Shown piece after piece: positions 23,405-36,013 of a stretch of 64,000 nt of DNA. Position 1 is the stretch's first letter. Every line of letters starts with the position of its first letter. The DNA is taken from NCBI GenBank assembly GCA_019054805.1, contig JAHQIY010000005.1, forward strand, positions 4,695,501-4,759,500, written 5' to 3'. The notes beneath the pieces were generated by a model that saw nothing but the letters and a program-made list of their open reading frames with translations, ran no database searches and was not told where the DNA came from. Position numbers and translations under genes: made by a program. Source of the DNA: Brachionus manjavacas (Eukaryota; Rotifera; Eurotatoria; Ploima; Brachionidae).

Positions 23405-24614
23405 ATGTCGCTCAACAAAATAAACCAAAACCGACGGTGGATATTTAAAAATTCGGTCAAGCTAAACTTGAAGAGGTTAGACAAACCGATTAGCCATAAA
23501 GTCTTATTTAGTGCACTTGATGTCGTCCTGAACCAAGTGGAAAATGATGCGATCACAAGTATCTACAATTTCTCTTCAAACAAAGTTTGGATAATAGAGT
23601 TTAATGCTGCTTTTAATGTTGCTAAAATTTTCGATCGTGACATCAATATCAATGGAACCATTTTCAGACTTGAAGATGCAAATAAAGTCCCGGATCTCAG
23701 AAGGTATTGTAGGTATTGTCGATTTCACTTCTTGCCTCTGATTTCGAGAATCATAGACTTGAAACCTTCTTTAATGCTGTTCGAGTTGATGGACTCAATA
23801 TTGAACACATTACCGAAGAAAAATATAAAGATAGACCCGAGAGGAAAAATGGTGTCAGAAGGATGAGAATATCATTTCCAAAAGAAGTTGAGAATATTAT
23901 TGGAAGCTTGTAAGGCCCCACAATAATGTATGGTTTAAAGTGTCTTGTGTCAATTGTTGGACAAAAGCAGAAATGCTATTTTTGTGATGATGAAGGACAC
24001 AACATTGCAAAATGCCCTGTCAAAGAAATACTATGCGAAAATTGTCATCAGAAAGGACATTTGACAAAAAAATGCTCCATTGCCGAAAAGCTTAAGTCGC
24101 TTGAAAGGAAAAAGATTGACTAAAATGATCTCTACATTGATCAAGAAGAAACGCAATCATTATTTGAAGCTGACCAAAAAGATAATGATGAAAATGTGAT
24201 GCCAAAAACACCTGGATATCAGCCAACAAATTTCAATGACGTAATATCCCAAATTAGCCCAAAAGACCTTAAAACTCCAGTTTTAGAAGAAGCTTTGGTA
24301 AGTCGTTTAAACGATTTTCTACCAATATGCCAGTCACCTGTCAATGTACGCTCAATTGATCAGAATGAGACTGAGAATTTTTTCCAAACCAGAAATCAAA
24401 CCAAGAGATTTCCCGAATCTGATCCAAATGAAAAGAGCTCACCGAAAATGTATCAAAGAAACCATTAGTTGTATTAGAAAATCAAAACGACAGTACCTTC
24501 GAGTCTGAATCAAACAGTTTAACAACTGAATGTTCAATTCAAGTAGATCAATCATCTAACGAAATTGGTCAGCAAACTGCCAGTCAAAACAGCATTGAAG
24601 AAAATTTAGAATGA
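23405..24614 (+). pseudogene. LINE-A ORF1, copy 1 (zinc-knuckle nucleic-acid-binding protein)
   Basis: ATG at 23405 (MSLNKINQNRRWIFKNS). The first ~110 codons are open, then the frame shifts near 23740 within 'LPL..DFENHRLETFF'. Two in-frame TAA codons follow (23911 and 24121), flanking a region with two zinc knuckles: CYFCDDEGHNIAKC and CENCHQKGHLTKKC. The tail is Ser/Asn/Gln-rich. A further frameshift near 24436 (one A missing) is specific to this copy. In LINEs this protein coats the RNA in the retrotransposition particle. Confidence 0.85.
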
Positions 24615-27493
24615 ACAAGAAGATAAATAAATCAACTTTAAGAACAAAACCTCTTAATAAAACAAGGTTAGTAATTACACACTGGAATTGTCTTCATTTA
24701 CCTAGTAGGGTTCATCTCTTAGCCAATTTTTTAGCTCAAAAATGTCCCGACATTGTTTTGCTCAATGAACTAAAGATAGATTTAAGTGAGGCAAATATTT
24801 ATCTTGATTATCACAACTATCAATTCATAACAAAACCACGCAACAAGTATGGAGGAGGAGTTGCAATTTTAATTAAAGAAGAAATTGAATTTATACAAGA
24901 TTTCTCTTATGAGGATTTCAATTCCGAACTCCTTTGTATAAAAATGAACTTAGGAAAGAATAATGAATTGTTTATATTCAGTCTTTTTATAATCCACCCA
25001 ATATGCTTCTGAACTTTGAGTTTTTTAAAACTGTTAATAAAAAATGTAGAAACTACATTTTAGGTGGTGATCTTAACGCCAGAACAAAGCAAATAGGCTG
25101 CGTAGGGGAAAATGAAAACGGCATAATGTTGGAAAGAATAATCAATGAGTTAGACTTCTCAGTAATCAATGATAAGCGTCCTACTTTCAATATTTTTAAT
25201 AGGAATTACTTTGAAATTCTTGATCTTTTCTTAGTTTCATCTTCATTAATTGACAAAATTAGCGGCTTTTGTGTCCTAAATAGTCAAGACATGACTAGTG
25301 ACCATTTCCCAATCGAAGCATCGATTTCTATGGGCTATCAATTAGAAAATAAATCAGCAGCTAATAAGTTTAACTAATATAAAGCAAACTGGCAATTATT
25401 CAGCGAGATTTTAAATTCTCGAATAGTGAATATCACTGAAAGTTCCCTCACAATTGATCAACTAAATGATAAAATTACAGAAAAAATTATTTCTACTTCA
25501 CATAAAAGCATTCCTTATCATTCGCAGAAAATCTACAAAACCAGTCTTCCCCGAACATTGTTATTCTGATAAAAGAACGCAGGAAAGTAAGAAGAAACTT
25601 TCAAAAAACTCGCTGTCAAAATCTCAAGAAAAAATTTAATCAACTTACATTCGAGTTAAAGGCCTCTTTAAAAAATTCTGGAATCAAAATTGGTTTGATT
25701 TTATTGATAAAATGGGAAAAAACCCACTAACAAGTAGACCATTCTGGAAAAAAATAAATAAATTTAGATCAAAAAAAGGATCAAATTTAATCCCAAATTT
25801 GTTTTTAAATGACAAGGAATTCAAAACTAATGAAGAAAAGGGAAAATGCTTTGGAGAACTCCTATCATCAATATTTAGTCCTAATTCTGATTTAATAGAT
25901 CGTGATAAAGTTTTCGAAATACTTAATTCTAACTCTGATTTCTTTAGAAATTATGATCAGTCTAATTTTAATGATCCAATTTGCTTAAATGAATTAATTA
26001 TGGCTCTAAAAAGACTAAAAAATGAAGCGGCATCAGGACCTGACCAAATTCATAATCTAATGTTAAAAAACTTACCTAGAAATTCATAAATAGAAATTAT
26101 AGAACTTTTAATTTATCTCTTCGAGAAGGTAGAGTCCCTAAAGCATGGAAAACATCGAACATTACTATGATTCAAAAAAAAGCCTCTTCTTTACAAGATC
26201 CTTTAAATTATAGACCAATTAGTATAACGGGTTGTTTAGGAAAGCTCCTGGAACGCATAGTATTTTCAAGATTATACAATTATTTGGAATAAAATTCACT
26301 CCTTATCCAGGAGCAATCTGGATTTAGGAAACACCGGCGAACATCAGATAATCTTTTCTTTTTAATTCAAAAAATTGTGGAATCATTTAATAGAAAAAAA
26401 AGAGCTTGTGGCCTTTTTTTGATATTTCTAAAGCCTTTGATAGGGTTTGGCATGAAGGTCTACTTTTTAAATTGATTAAAATGAATCCGCCTCATTCCTT
26501 GACTAACTGGATTAGATCCTTTTTAGATAGTAGGACATTTAAGGTAAATGTGAATGATCATCTGAGCGAAGAATATAAAATAACTGCAGGTGTTCCTCAA
26601 GGCTCAGTAATTAGTCCTCTTTTATTTAGTATATATATTAATGACATCCCAAAAAGAAACAAAACAAATAATGAATACTCTCTGCTTTTCGCAGATGATC
26701 TAGTTACATTCTTCATTTATAACAAGAAAGGGAACCTAGAAAATAAGATTAATAAATACACCAACGAACTAGAACAATGGCTTATTAAATGGAAAATGAA
26801 GATATCAGTTGAAAAGTCATGTTCAGTAGTCTTTTCTAGGTACAAAAAAGAGGGTGATAATCTAAACTTAAAAATCTATGGAAACAGAATAGTGAGCCAA
26901 AAAGAAATCAAGTTTCTTGGTATTAAATTTGATTCTAAGTTAAACTTTAATACACTAGTAGACGAAATTAAAGAACGCTGCAACAAAAGGCTAAATATTA
27001 TTAAGATATTGTCAAACAAAAAATGGGGTCTCAATCAAAACACACTAGGAAATTTATATAAATCTTTAGTCGGATCGATTTTAGACTATTCTTTTCCTTA
27101 CTTAAATTCATTTTCAGAAAATAATATCAAAAAACTACAAGCAATTCAGAATACAGCAGTAAGATCTATCCTTAAGTTAAAATATGATACTCCCTCCAAC
27201 ATCGTGCAACATGAAGCTTTTAATAAACTAAAATTACTAACAGTCTCGAATCGTCTTTTTGAGTTGAGCGAGAAATATGTTGGGACAGGACTGAGTCATT
27301 CTATTCCATTGGTTGAAAGACTGGTGAAAGAATACAAAGAAGGTTTCGAATCAAGATATATTGAATACCCAACTCCATTGTGTAATTGCTACCTTACTAT
27401 TTCTTCTTTTTTCCTGAAACTTGAACTATTTAAACATGTGCCACATGAAACAATCTTTTCCAATTTATGTCTTTTCAACTTTAATTTTTTTTA
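24611..27493 (+). pseudogene. LINE-A ORF2, copy 1 (endonuclease-reverse transcriptase)
   Basis: Start ATG at 24611. The APE-type endonuclease shows HWNCLHL, LLNELKID, KYGGGVAILI, GGDLNAR and SDHFPIEA. RT shows AASGPDQI, NYRPISITGCLGKLLE, EQSGFRKHR, FFDISKAFDRVWHEG, GVPQGSVISPLLF and LLFADDLV, then a C-terminal region ending CNCYLTISSFF. Breaks shared with copy 2: a frameshift near 24990, TAA at 25375, a frameshift near 26085 and TAA near 26290. Breaks private to copy 1: near 25553 (C run), 25672 (A run), 26368 (T run) and 27410 (T run, altering the C-terminus). Non-functional as assembled. Confidence 0.88.
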
Positions 27494-27739
27494 GCTTATT
27501 TACTCTATTTTGATTCTTTTTTTTTATCTAATTTTATTTACTTTAATTTTATTTTATTTTTTTTATTTTATTTTTAATTTATTCTGAAGGAGCTTTAGCT
27601 CGGTACAGAAAACAAATAAATAAAATAAAATAAATAATTTTTTAATAAAATAATTAATTTTAGTCATTTTTTATTCTGAAATGAATAGTTTTTTTTAGCA
27701 TTTCTTTTTATTTAGATTATTTTGGTGATCCTATAAAAA

Positions 27740-28648
27740 ATGGCTGGGAAAACAAAAGGAACGAAAGAAAATGAAAAACCAACAAAAAAACAGGCTCGTA
27801 AAAAAGAAAGAGGAGTTTGTTGAAATTATTTCTATTGCATACGATATTCCAAACCCTAACCACCCATTTCATCATCTCCATGAAAAAATATCAAGTGTTG
27901 ATATTTCAAAAATAAATGATAAGCTAGATAAAGACGAGGCGAAAAAATTGATTTAAACTTTTTTTCAAAGTGCCTAAACAAAAAGTATAATTATTTTACC
28001 AAGCAACCAAACATGAAACTAATAAAATTTATATTAGGGGACTAAGTTTATCAAAGAAACTAACCATGATACCAAATCATCTGGTCTGGAACACGCATTA
28101 AAAATGGCTAATGAACAATTACTTAAATTAAACGAAAGCCAGACAAAGCTCTTTCAAGAAATTGCAAATATTAAAGCTCAATTACCAGTAGATAGTCTTC
28201 AATTTGCCTCAACACAACCAACATCGAGTGGTTTAGGGTCAGGAAATGGAGAAAATCGCAGAAGTGTTGCTATTAATGCTGAGAGTGACTCAGATGATTC
28301 AGATATTTGTAAAATTTAAATTTGTTAAATTTTAAGTTATAAAAATATTTTAATATTTGTAGTCCAACAAAAGGATTTTACAAACGCCTTGCGATCTCTT
28401 TTAAAAGAGAATTTTCCAAATGATCAAAATGAAACAATGACATTCTTTGAAAAAAAAGCCATACAAAACTTCTTGAAATTAAAAGTATGTAATATAATAT
28501 TTTGCTATTTTTTTTAAACTTGGATTTAAGGAAAATTAAAGAAATATGTACCAAAAGATTCAGCGTTTGATCTGGCCTGGGATAGAGCGAGAGATTACCT
28601 AAAAAACGCAAGGTCAAAGTCAATCAAGCCAAATAAATCAAATGATTA
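27740..28648 (+). pseudogene. Second copy of the unrecognised Tc1-element gene
   Basis: Near-identical to 20185-21096. One extra lesion: an A is lost near 28458 (AAAGCCATAC against AAAGACCATAC in unit 1), which shifts the frame before the last intron. The clean exon with the coiled coil and acidic patch is retained (28104-28319 region). Because the transposase half is absent here, this copy could only be expressed without its partner. Confidence 0.7.
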
Positions 28649-28689
28649 AAATAAGCTATTAATTTATAATATTCTTTTTGTCTCGATAT

Positions 28690-28975
28690 TTTTTTTCAAA
28701 AGTTACTTTTTTTTTACTTTATTTTACCTTTTTTTACAAAAATTTACGTAAAAATTAGTAAAAAAGTAACTTTTGGTAAAATTTTATTTAATAAAAAGAA
28801 ACTAATTTTTTCAAAATTTATTAGAAAATAATAAAAAATTCAAAAAATCGGGCTTTATTTTGGCATTTTCATTTTTACCAATTTTTACGTAAATTTACGT
28901 AAAATTACGTAAAAATACGTAAATTTCCTTTTTGTTACAAAGTAATTTTACGTAATATTACGTAATATTTTGTAA
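28690..28975. repeat. Right inverted repeat of the Tc1-type element, unit 2
   Basis: Copy of 21134-21425 with an A-run length change near 28762. No left partner exists in this unit. Confidence 0.85.
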
Positions 28976-29230
28976 ACACGTATCTTGTGAGAGTTAGAAT
29001 CGATACGTGTTTACAAAATTGAAACTTAAGGAAAGCAAGACAAAAAAAAAAAAGAAATGATTACAAGTAAAACCAAATAAGACAAAATTAATGCAATAGA
29101 ATTTTTTTTTTTTTTCCTTTTTTAAACTCAAACCAACTAAAGCCGACTAAAGCCAAACTAAAAGAAGGAATCAGCAGTTCAACAGCGATGGACAGTCTTC
29201 ATCTGGGTACTTTAAAAAATTTTTTTTTTT

Positions 29231-30445
29231 TTTTTTAAATTAAATTTAGTTAAGTAAGTAAGCGGAGGAATTTAAAAAACTCCGGTTTACACAGTAATGA
29301 AGAAATAGTAAGGTAGCAATTACACAATGGAGTCGGGTATTCAACATACCTTGATTCAAAACCCGCTATATATTCATCAACCAGCTTGATAACTAATGGA
29401 ACAGAATGACGCAGTCCTCCCGCTACATATCTTTCGCTTAATTCAAAAAGTCGATTCGAGACAGTTAAGAATTTAAGTTTATTGAAGGCCTCATGATGCA
29501 GAATATTGGAAGGAGTATCATATTTTAGTTTAAGTATAAAACGAATTGCTGAGTTTTGTAAGACTTGAATTTTTTTGATGTTTGTCTCTGAAAATGAATT
29601 CAGACATGGAAAAGAGTAATCAATTATAGATCCGATTAAAGATTTATATAGGTTTCCTAGTGTGTTATAATTAAGACCCCATTTTTTGTTTGACAATATT
29701 TTTATTAAGTTCAACCGTGAACTACAACGCTGTTTTATTTCATCAACCATTGGGGTAAAGGTTAATTTTGAATCAAATTTTATACCTAAAAACTTGATTT
29801 CCTTTTGACTCTCAATTTTATTTTCATATATTTTTAGATTTAAGTCAATATTTTCCTTATTATATTTAGTGAAGACAATGTAACAAGACTTTTCAACAGA
29901 TATTTTCATCTTCCACTTGAAGAGCCATTTTTCTAGTTCGTCTAAGTATTTATCTATATTATATAAGTATCTCAATTATACTGACAATGTTTGGTGGGAG
30001 ACTAGTTTTGAAAATTCTGTTAGTTTGGTATGGAATGCTTTTATGAGCTGCAGAAATTAATTTTTGGGTAATTTCTTCATTTAGTTCGTCAATTGATGCT
30101 GAATTTAATCCTGAGTTTTGACCTTTTAGGATCTCACGGAATAATAACCAATTTGCTTTTTTATAATTAAGCTTTTTTGGTTGTGTTTTAGGGATAACTT
30201 AGTAGTCAAAATTTATGCATGCCTCAATTGGAAAATGATCACTGGTCATATCTTGATTATTTAGTACCCTAAAATCAGTGATTTTATCAATCAATGAAGT
30301 TGAGACTAAGAATAAATCAAGAATTTCAAAATATTCCCTATTGAATATGTTAAAGGTTGGGAACTTATTATTGATTACTGTGAAATTAAGCTCGTTAATA
30401 ATGCTTTCTAAAATTGTTCCATTTTCGTTTTCTCCAAAAAAAATG
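29231..30445 (-). pseudogene. LINE-B relic, unit 2 copy
   Basis: Same structure as 21690-22905, with the RT C-terminal frame at 29975-29250 unchanged in protein sequence. Differs by small homopolymer changes. Confidence 0.85.
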
Positions 30446-30946
30446 AACTTAAGACTCTTAAGTTCATTATAAAGTTGAACTTTTGAACGTACGTGTGATG
30501 ATTTATTAATGGTCTTCTAAATGGGCGAGCTTGCTTGTCAATAATTAAAATGTGTCTCCAATATTTAAGTTAGGAAAGTAATTAAGTGAACTGTGGCACC
30601 TATCAATTAAAAAAAGAAACCGTTATCAATACAAAGTGAGCAAATTAGCATGTAGCTTAATTTAATCCTATTTATCAATTAATTAAGAATTATAAAGCCT
30701 TTTGATTTAATAAGGAATGGTTCTAGAGATGAAAAATTTAAAAATTCCATCAATTTAGATGCATCGCTAATAGTTTCATCTTAACGCTCTTTTCAAACTT
30801 TTAAATTTAATATTTTTCTTTTTTCTTTTAAATTTAAAAAAAAAAAATTGAAAATTTGTCGTTTGGCTTAGCAAATTTGAAAAACCAAAATTTAATTAAT
30901 AGCGTCATCACGTGATTTAAAAACCGTTGAAAGTTGTGTGTTGGCA

Positions 30947-32157
30947 ATGTCGCTCAACAAAATAAACCAAAACCGACGGTGGATATTTAAAAATTCGGTC
31001 AAGCTAAACTTGAAGAGGTTAGACAAACCGATTAGCCATAAAGACTTATTTAGTGCACTTGATGTCGTCCTGAACCAAGTGGAAAATGATGCGATCACAA
31101 GTATCTACAATTTCTCTTCAAACAAAGTTTGGATAATAGAGTTTAATGCTGCTTTTAATGTTGCTAAAATTTTCGATCGTGACATCAATATCAATGGAAC
31201 CATTTTCAGACTTGAAGATGCAAATAAAGTCCCGGATCTCAGAAGGTATTGTAGGTATTGTCGATTTCACTTCTTGCCTCTGATTTCGAGAATCATAGAC
31301 TTGAAACCTTCTTTAATGCTGTTCGAGTTGATGGACTCAATATTGAACACATTACCGAAGAAAAATATAAAGATAGACCCGAGAGGAAAAATGGTGTCAG
31401 AAGGATGAGAATATCATTTCCAAAAGAAGTTGAGAATATTATTGGAAGCTTGTAAGGCCCCACAATAATGTATGGTTTAAAGTGTCTTGTGTCAATTGTT
31501 GGACAAAAGCAGAAATGCTATTTTTGTGATGATGAAGGACACAACATTGCAAAATGCCCTGTCAAAGAAATACTATGCGAAAATTGTCATCAGAAAGGAC
31601 ATTTGACAAAAAAATGCTCCATTGCCGAAAAGCTTAAGTCGCTTGAAAGGAAAAAGATTGACTAAAATGATCTCTACATTGATCAAGAAGAAACGCAATC
31701 ATTATTTGAAGCTGACCAAAAAGATAATGATGAAAATGTGATGCCAAAAACACCTGGATATCAGCCAACAAATTTCAATGACGTAATATCCCAAATTAGC
31801 CCAAAAGACCTTAAAACTCCAGTTTTAGAAGAAGCTTTGGTAAGTCGTTTAAACGATTTTCTACCAATATGCCAGTCACCTGTCAATGTACGCTCAATTG
31901 ATCAGAATGAGACTGAGAATTTTTTCCAAACCAGAAATCAAACCAAGAGATTTCCCGAATCTGATCCAAATGAAAAAGAGCTCACCGAAAATGTATCAAA
32001 GAAACCATTAGTTGTATTAGAAAATCAAAACGACAGTACCTTCGAGTCTGAATCAAACAGTTTAACAACTGAATGTTCAATTCAAGTAGATCAATCATCT
32101 AACGAAATTGGTCAGCAAACTGCCAGTCAAAACAGCATTGAAGAAAATTTAGAATGA
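30947..32157 (+). pseudogene. LINE-A ORF1, copy 2
   Basis: As in copy 1 (same frameshift near 31280 and TAA codons at 31453 and 31663), but the tail is open to its natural TGA. One amino-acid change is visible (HKDL against HKVL in copy 1). The ORF1 stop and the ORF2 start overlap as ATGA at 32154-32157, which fits translation of ORF2 by termination-reinitiation. Confidence 0.85.
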
Positions 32158-34970
32158 ACAAGAAGATAAATAAATCAACTTTAAGAACAAAACCTCTTAA
32201 TAAAACAAGGTTAGTAATTACACACTGGAATTGTCTTCATTTACCTAGTAGGGTTCATCTCTTAGCCAATTTTTTAGCTCAAAAATGTCCCGACATTGTT
32301 TTGCTCAATGAACTAAAGATAGATTTAAGTGAGGCAAATATTTATCTTGATTATCACAACTATCAATTCATAACAAAACCACGCAACAAGTATGGAGGAG
32401 GAGTTGCAATTTTAATTAAAGAAGAAATTGAATTTATACAAGATTTCTCTTATGAGGATTTCAATTCCGAACTCCTTTGTATAAAAATGAACTTAGGAAA
32501 GAATAATGAATTGTTTATATTCAGTCTTTTTATAATCCACCCAATATGCTTCTGAACTTTGAGTTTTTTAAAACTGTTAATAAAAAATGTAGAAACTACA
32601 TTTTAGGTGGTGATCTTAACGCCAGAACAAAGCAAATAGGCTGCGTAGGGGAAAATGAAAACGGCATAATGTTGGAAAGAATAATCAATGAGTTAGACTT
32701 CTCAGTAATCAATGATAAGCGTCCTACTTTCAATATTTTTAATAGGAATTACTTTGAAATTCTTGATCTTTTCTTAGTTTCATCTTCATTAATTGACAAA
32801 ATTAGCGGCTTTTGTGTCCTAAATAGTCAAGACATGACTAGTGACCATTTCCCAATCGAAGCATCGATTTCTATGGGCTATCAATTAGAAAATAAATCAG
32901 CAGCTAATAAGTTTAACTAATATAAAGCAAACTGGCAATTATTCAGCGAGATTTTAAATTCTCGAATAGTGAATATCACTGAAAGTTCCCTCACAATTGA
33001 TCAACTAAATGATAAAATTACAGAAAAAATTATTTCTACTTCACATAAAAGCATTCCTTATCATTCGCAGAAAATCTACAAAACCAGTCTTCCCCCGAAC
33101 ATTGTTATTCTGATAAAAGAACGCAGGAAAGTAAGAAGAAACTTTCAAAAAACTCGCTGTCAAAATCTCAAGAAAAAATTTAATCAACTTACATTCGAGT
33201 TAAAGGCCTCTTTAAAAAAATTCTGGAATCAAAATTGGTTTGATTTTATTGATAAAATGGGAAAAAACCCACTAACAAGTAGACCATTCTGGAAAAAAAT
33301 AAATAAATTTAGATCAAAAAAAGGATCAAATTTAATCCCAAATTTGTTTTTAAATGACAAGGAATTCAAAACTAATGAAGAAAAGGGAAAATGCTTTGGA
33401 GAACTCCTATCATCAATATTTAGTCCTAATTCTGATTTAATAGATCGTGATAAAGTTTTCGAAATACTTAATTCTAACTCTGATTTCTTTAGAAATTATG
33501 ATCAGTCTAATTTTAATGATCCAATTTGCTTAAATGAATTAATTATGGCTCTAAAAAGACTAAAAAATGAAGCGGCATCAGGACCTGACCAAATTCATAA
33601 TCTAATGTTAAAAAACTTACCTAGAAATTCATAAATAGAAATTATAGAACTTTTAATTTATCTCTTCGAGAAGGTAGAGTCCCTAAAGCATGGAAAACAT
33701 CGAAAATTACTATGATTCAAAAAAAAGCCTCTTCTTTACAAGATCCTTTAAATTATAGACCAATTAGTATAACGGGTTGTTTAGGAAAGCTCCTGGAACG
33801 CATAGTATTTTCAAGATTATACAATTATTTGGAATAAAATTCACTCCTTATCCAGGAGCAATCTGGATTTAGGAAACACCGGCGAACATCAGATAATCTT
33901 TTCTTTTAATTCAAAAAATTGTGGAATCATTTAATAGAAAAAAAAGAGTTTGTGGCCTTTTTTTTGATATTTCTAAAGCCTTTGATAGGGTTTGGCATGA
34001 AGGTCTACTTTTTAAATTGATTAAAATGAATCCGCCTCATTCCTTGACTAACTGGATTAGATCCTTTTTAGATAGTAGGACATTTAAGGTAAATGTGAAT
34101 GATCATCTGAGCGAAGAATATAAAATAACTGCAGGTGTTCCTCAAGGCTCAGTAATTAGTCCTCTTTTATTTAGTATATATATTAATGACATCCCAAAAA
34201 GAAACAAAACAAATAATGAATACTCTCTGCTTTTCGCAGATGATCTAGTTACATTCTTCATTTATAACAAGAAAGGGAACCTAGAAAATAAGATTAATAA
34301 ATACACCAACGAACTAGAACAATGGCTTATTAAATGGAAAATGAAGATATCAGTTGAAAAGTCATGTTCAGTAGTCTTTTCTAGGTACAAAAAAGAGGGT
34401 GATAATCTAAACTTAAAAATCTATGGAAACAGAATAGTGAGCCAAAAAGAAATCAAGTTTCTTGGTATTAAATTTGATTCTAAGTTAAACTTTAATACAC
34501 TAGTAGACGAAATTAAAGAACGCTGCAACAAAAGGCTAAATATTATTAAGATATTGTCAAACAAAAAATGGGGTCTCAATCAAAACACACTAGGAAATTT
34601 ATATAAATCTTTAGTCGGATCGATTTTAGACTATTCTTTTCCTTACTTAAATTCATTTTCAGAAAATAATATCAAAAAACTACAAGCAATTCAGAATACA
34701 GCAGTAAGATCTATCCTTAAGTTAAAATATGATACTCCCTCCAACATCGTGCAACATGAAGCTTTTAATAAACTAAAATTACTAACAGTCTCGAATCGTC
34801 TTTTTGAGTTGAGCGAGAAATATGTTGGGACAGGACTGAGTCATTCTATTCCATTGGTTGAAAGACTGGTGAAAGAATACAAAGAAGGTTTCGAATCAAG
34901 ATATATTGAATACCCAACTCCATTGTGTAATTGCTACCTTACTATTTCTTCTTTTTTTCCTGAAACTTGA
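32154..34970 (+). pseudogene. LINE-A ORF2, copy 2
   Basis: Endonuclease frames 32154-32555 and 32546-32920, linker plus RT fingers 32969-33634, and RT palm to C-terminus 33921-34970. Motifs as in copy 1, including LLFADDLV. Only the lesions shared with copy 1 are clear (near 32530, 32918, 33630 and 33835), plus one T lost near 33906. The C-terminus ends SSFFPET, like the minus-strand copy at 14795, so this is probably the family form. Confidence 0.88.
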
Positions 34971-35198
34971 ACTATTTAAACATGTGCCACATGAAACAAT
35001 CTTTTCCAATTTATGTCTTTTCAACTTTAATTTTTTTTAGCTTATTTACTCTATTTTGATTCTTTTTTTTTTATCTAATTTTATTTACTTTAATTTTATT
35101 TTTATTTAATTTTTTTTATTTTATTTTTAATTTATTCTGAAGGAGCTTTAGCTCGGTACAGAAAACAAATAAATAAAATAAAATAAATAATTTTTTAA

Positions 35199-36013
35199 CC
35201 CAAATCCGAATGAATAATGCTTTACATAGTGTTAAATACTAACGACTTGCTAAACACATAAGACCATAGTATTGCAGTAAATAACTTAAGTTGACATTTA
35301 AATAGACATTTAAGTTGGCTAGAGTAGGTGTTGTAGAACTACAAAATTCGACTAATTTGTTTTATAAAATAAGACAAATCAAATAAAATGAGTCCATACT
35401 TGGTGATTACTTAAACATTAATTAATAAACTATTTGCATTGAATTTTGGCCCTTTTTTATTTTATTAAGCAAATCATGTAATAAATTAAAAGAAAATAAT
35501 ATAATTAAATAAGTCTTTTAATCTACGGAAAAATAAAAATAATATAAGAAAATAAGCAAAATTGACCAAGAATTTTGTGAAAAATAGAATTTTCTGTCAA
35601 AATTAACTTAAATAGTTTTTTTGAAGAAAATTTTGTTCAAAATGGAAGTATTTATTTAAAATAAATAAAATGTCTCTAATGATAAAATAGAAAATATTTT
35701 TTTTATATTTTTGAGAATAAGCAAGTACAATATTTTTTATTTTCACTTTTTGAAGAAAAAACAGTCTATTTTATTAAATTTTTATTAATTTGTAATTGAG
35801 TTTTATCGACTTAATTATAAAAATATAATTATATTTTTGTTCATCACATGTATGCTATTTTATGCTCAATTTTGTTTTTTTCAACCACATCTCTCAATTG
35901 ATGTAATAAAAATCACCAAGTTTTAATTTTACCAACAAATTTAATTAAATGCTTAAAATTTTGAAAAAAAAAATGTTTTATTTAAAAATTGACTTATAAA
36001 AATCCAATATTTA
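35199..36013. other. AT-rich spacer, nothing recognised
   Basis: Unique sequence between the tandem array and the ZMYND12 stop codon. The last part is probably the ZMYND12 3' UTR. Confidence 0.5.

Larger units (their letters stand above)
20092..27645. repeat. Tandem unit 1 (7.55 kb)
   Basis: Contains the right half of the Tc1-type element (unrecognised gene and right inverted repeat), an antisense LINE-B relic and a full-length LINE-A ending ATTTTTTAA. It is repeated head-to-tail as unit 2 at an offset of 7.54-7.56 kb. Differences are few and mostly single-base changes in homopolymer runs. Confidence 0.93.
23340..27645 (+). mobile_element. Full-length LINE-A, copy 1
   Basis: APE-type non-LTR retrotransposon with ORF1 (zinc-knuckle protein), ORF2 (endonuclease-RT), a 3' hairpin GGAGCTTTAGCTC, GGTACAG and a short TAAA-repeat tail. 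Both ORFs are broken. Jockey-like organisation, but the clade cannot be settled by eye. The 5' boundary is approximate; 22905-23340 upstream is AT-rich, repeated in unit 2 and unassigned. Confidence 0.9.
27646..35198. repeat. Tandem unit 2 (7.55 kb)
   Basis: Second copy of unit 1. After its LINE tail and ATTTTTTAA the sequence becomes unique (CCCAAATCC). The partial LINE at 19453-20091 acts as a fractional extra copy at the left of the array. Confidence 0.93.
30882..35198 (+). mobile_element. Full-length LINE-A, copy 2
   Basis: Same element as copy 1, in the second tandem unit, and the better preserved of the two. Ends with the hairpin and TAAA tail at about 35140-35190. Confidence 0.9.

Noticed and set aside
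23911-26292. Non-standard genetic code (TAA as sense) suggested by four in-frame TAA codons in LINE-A
   Set aside because: Host genes read without internal TAA, and frameshifts coexist with the TAAs in the LINE. Decay in an AT-rich genome is simpler.
20092-27645. LTR retrotransposon interpretation of the long direct repeats
   Set aside because: The repeated unit contains complete APE-type LINEs and half a DNA transposon, with no LTR termini (TG...CA), primer-binding site or integrase.
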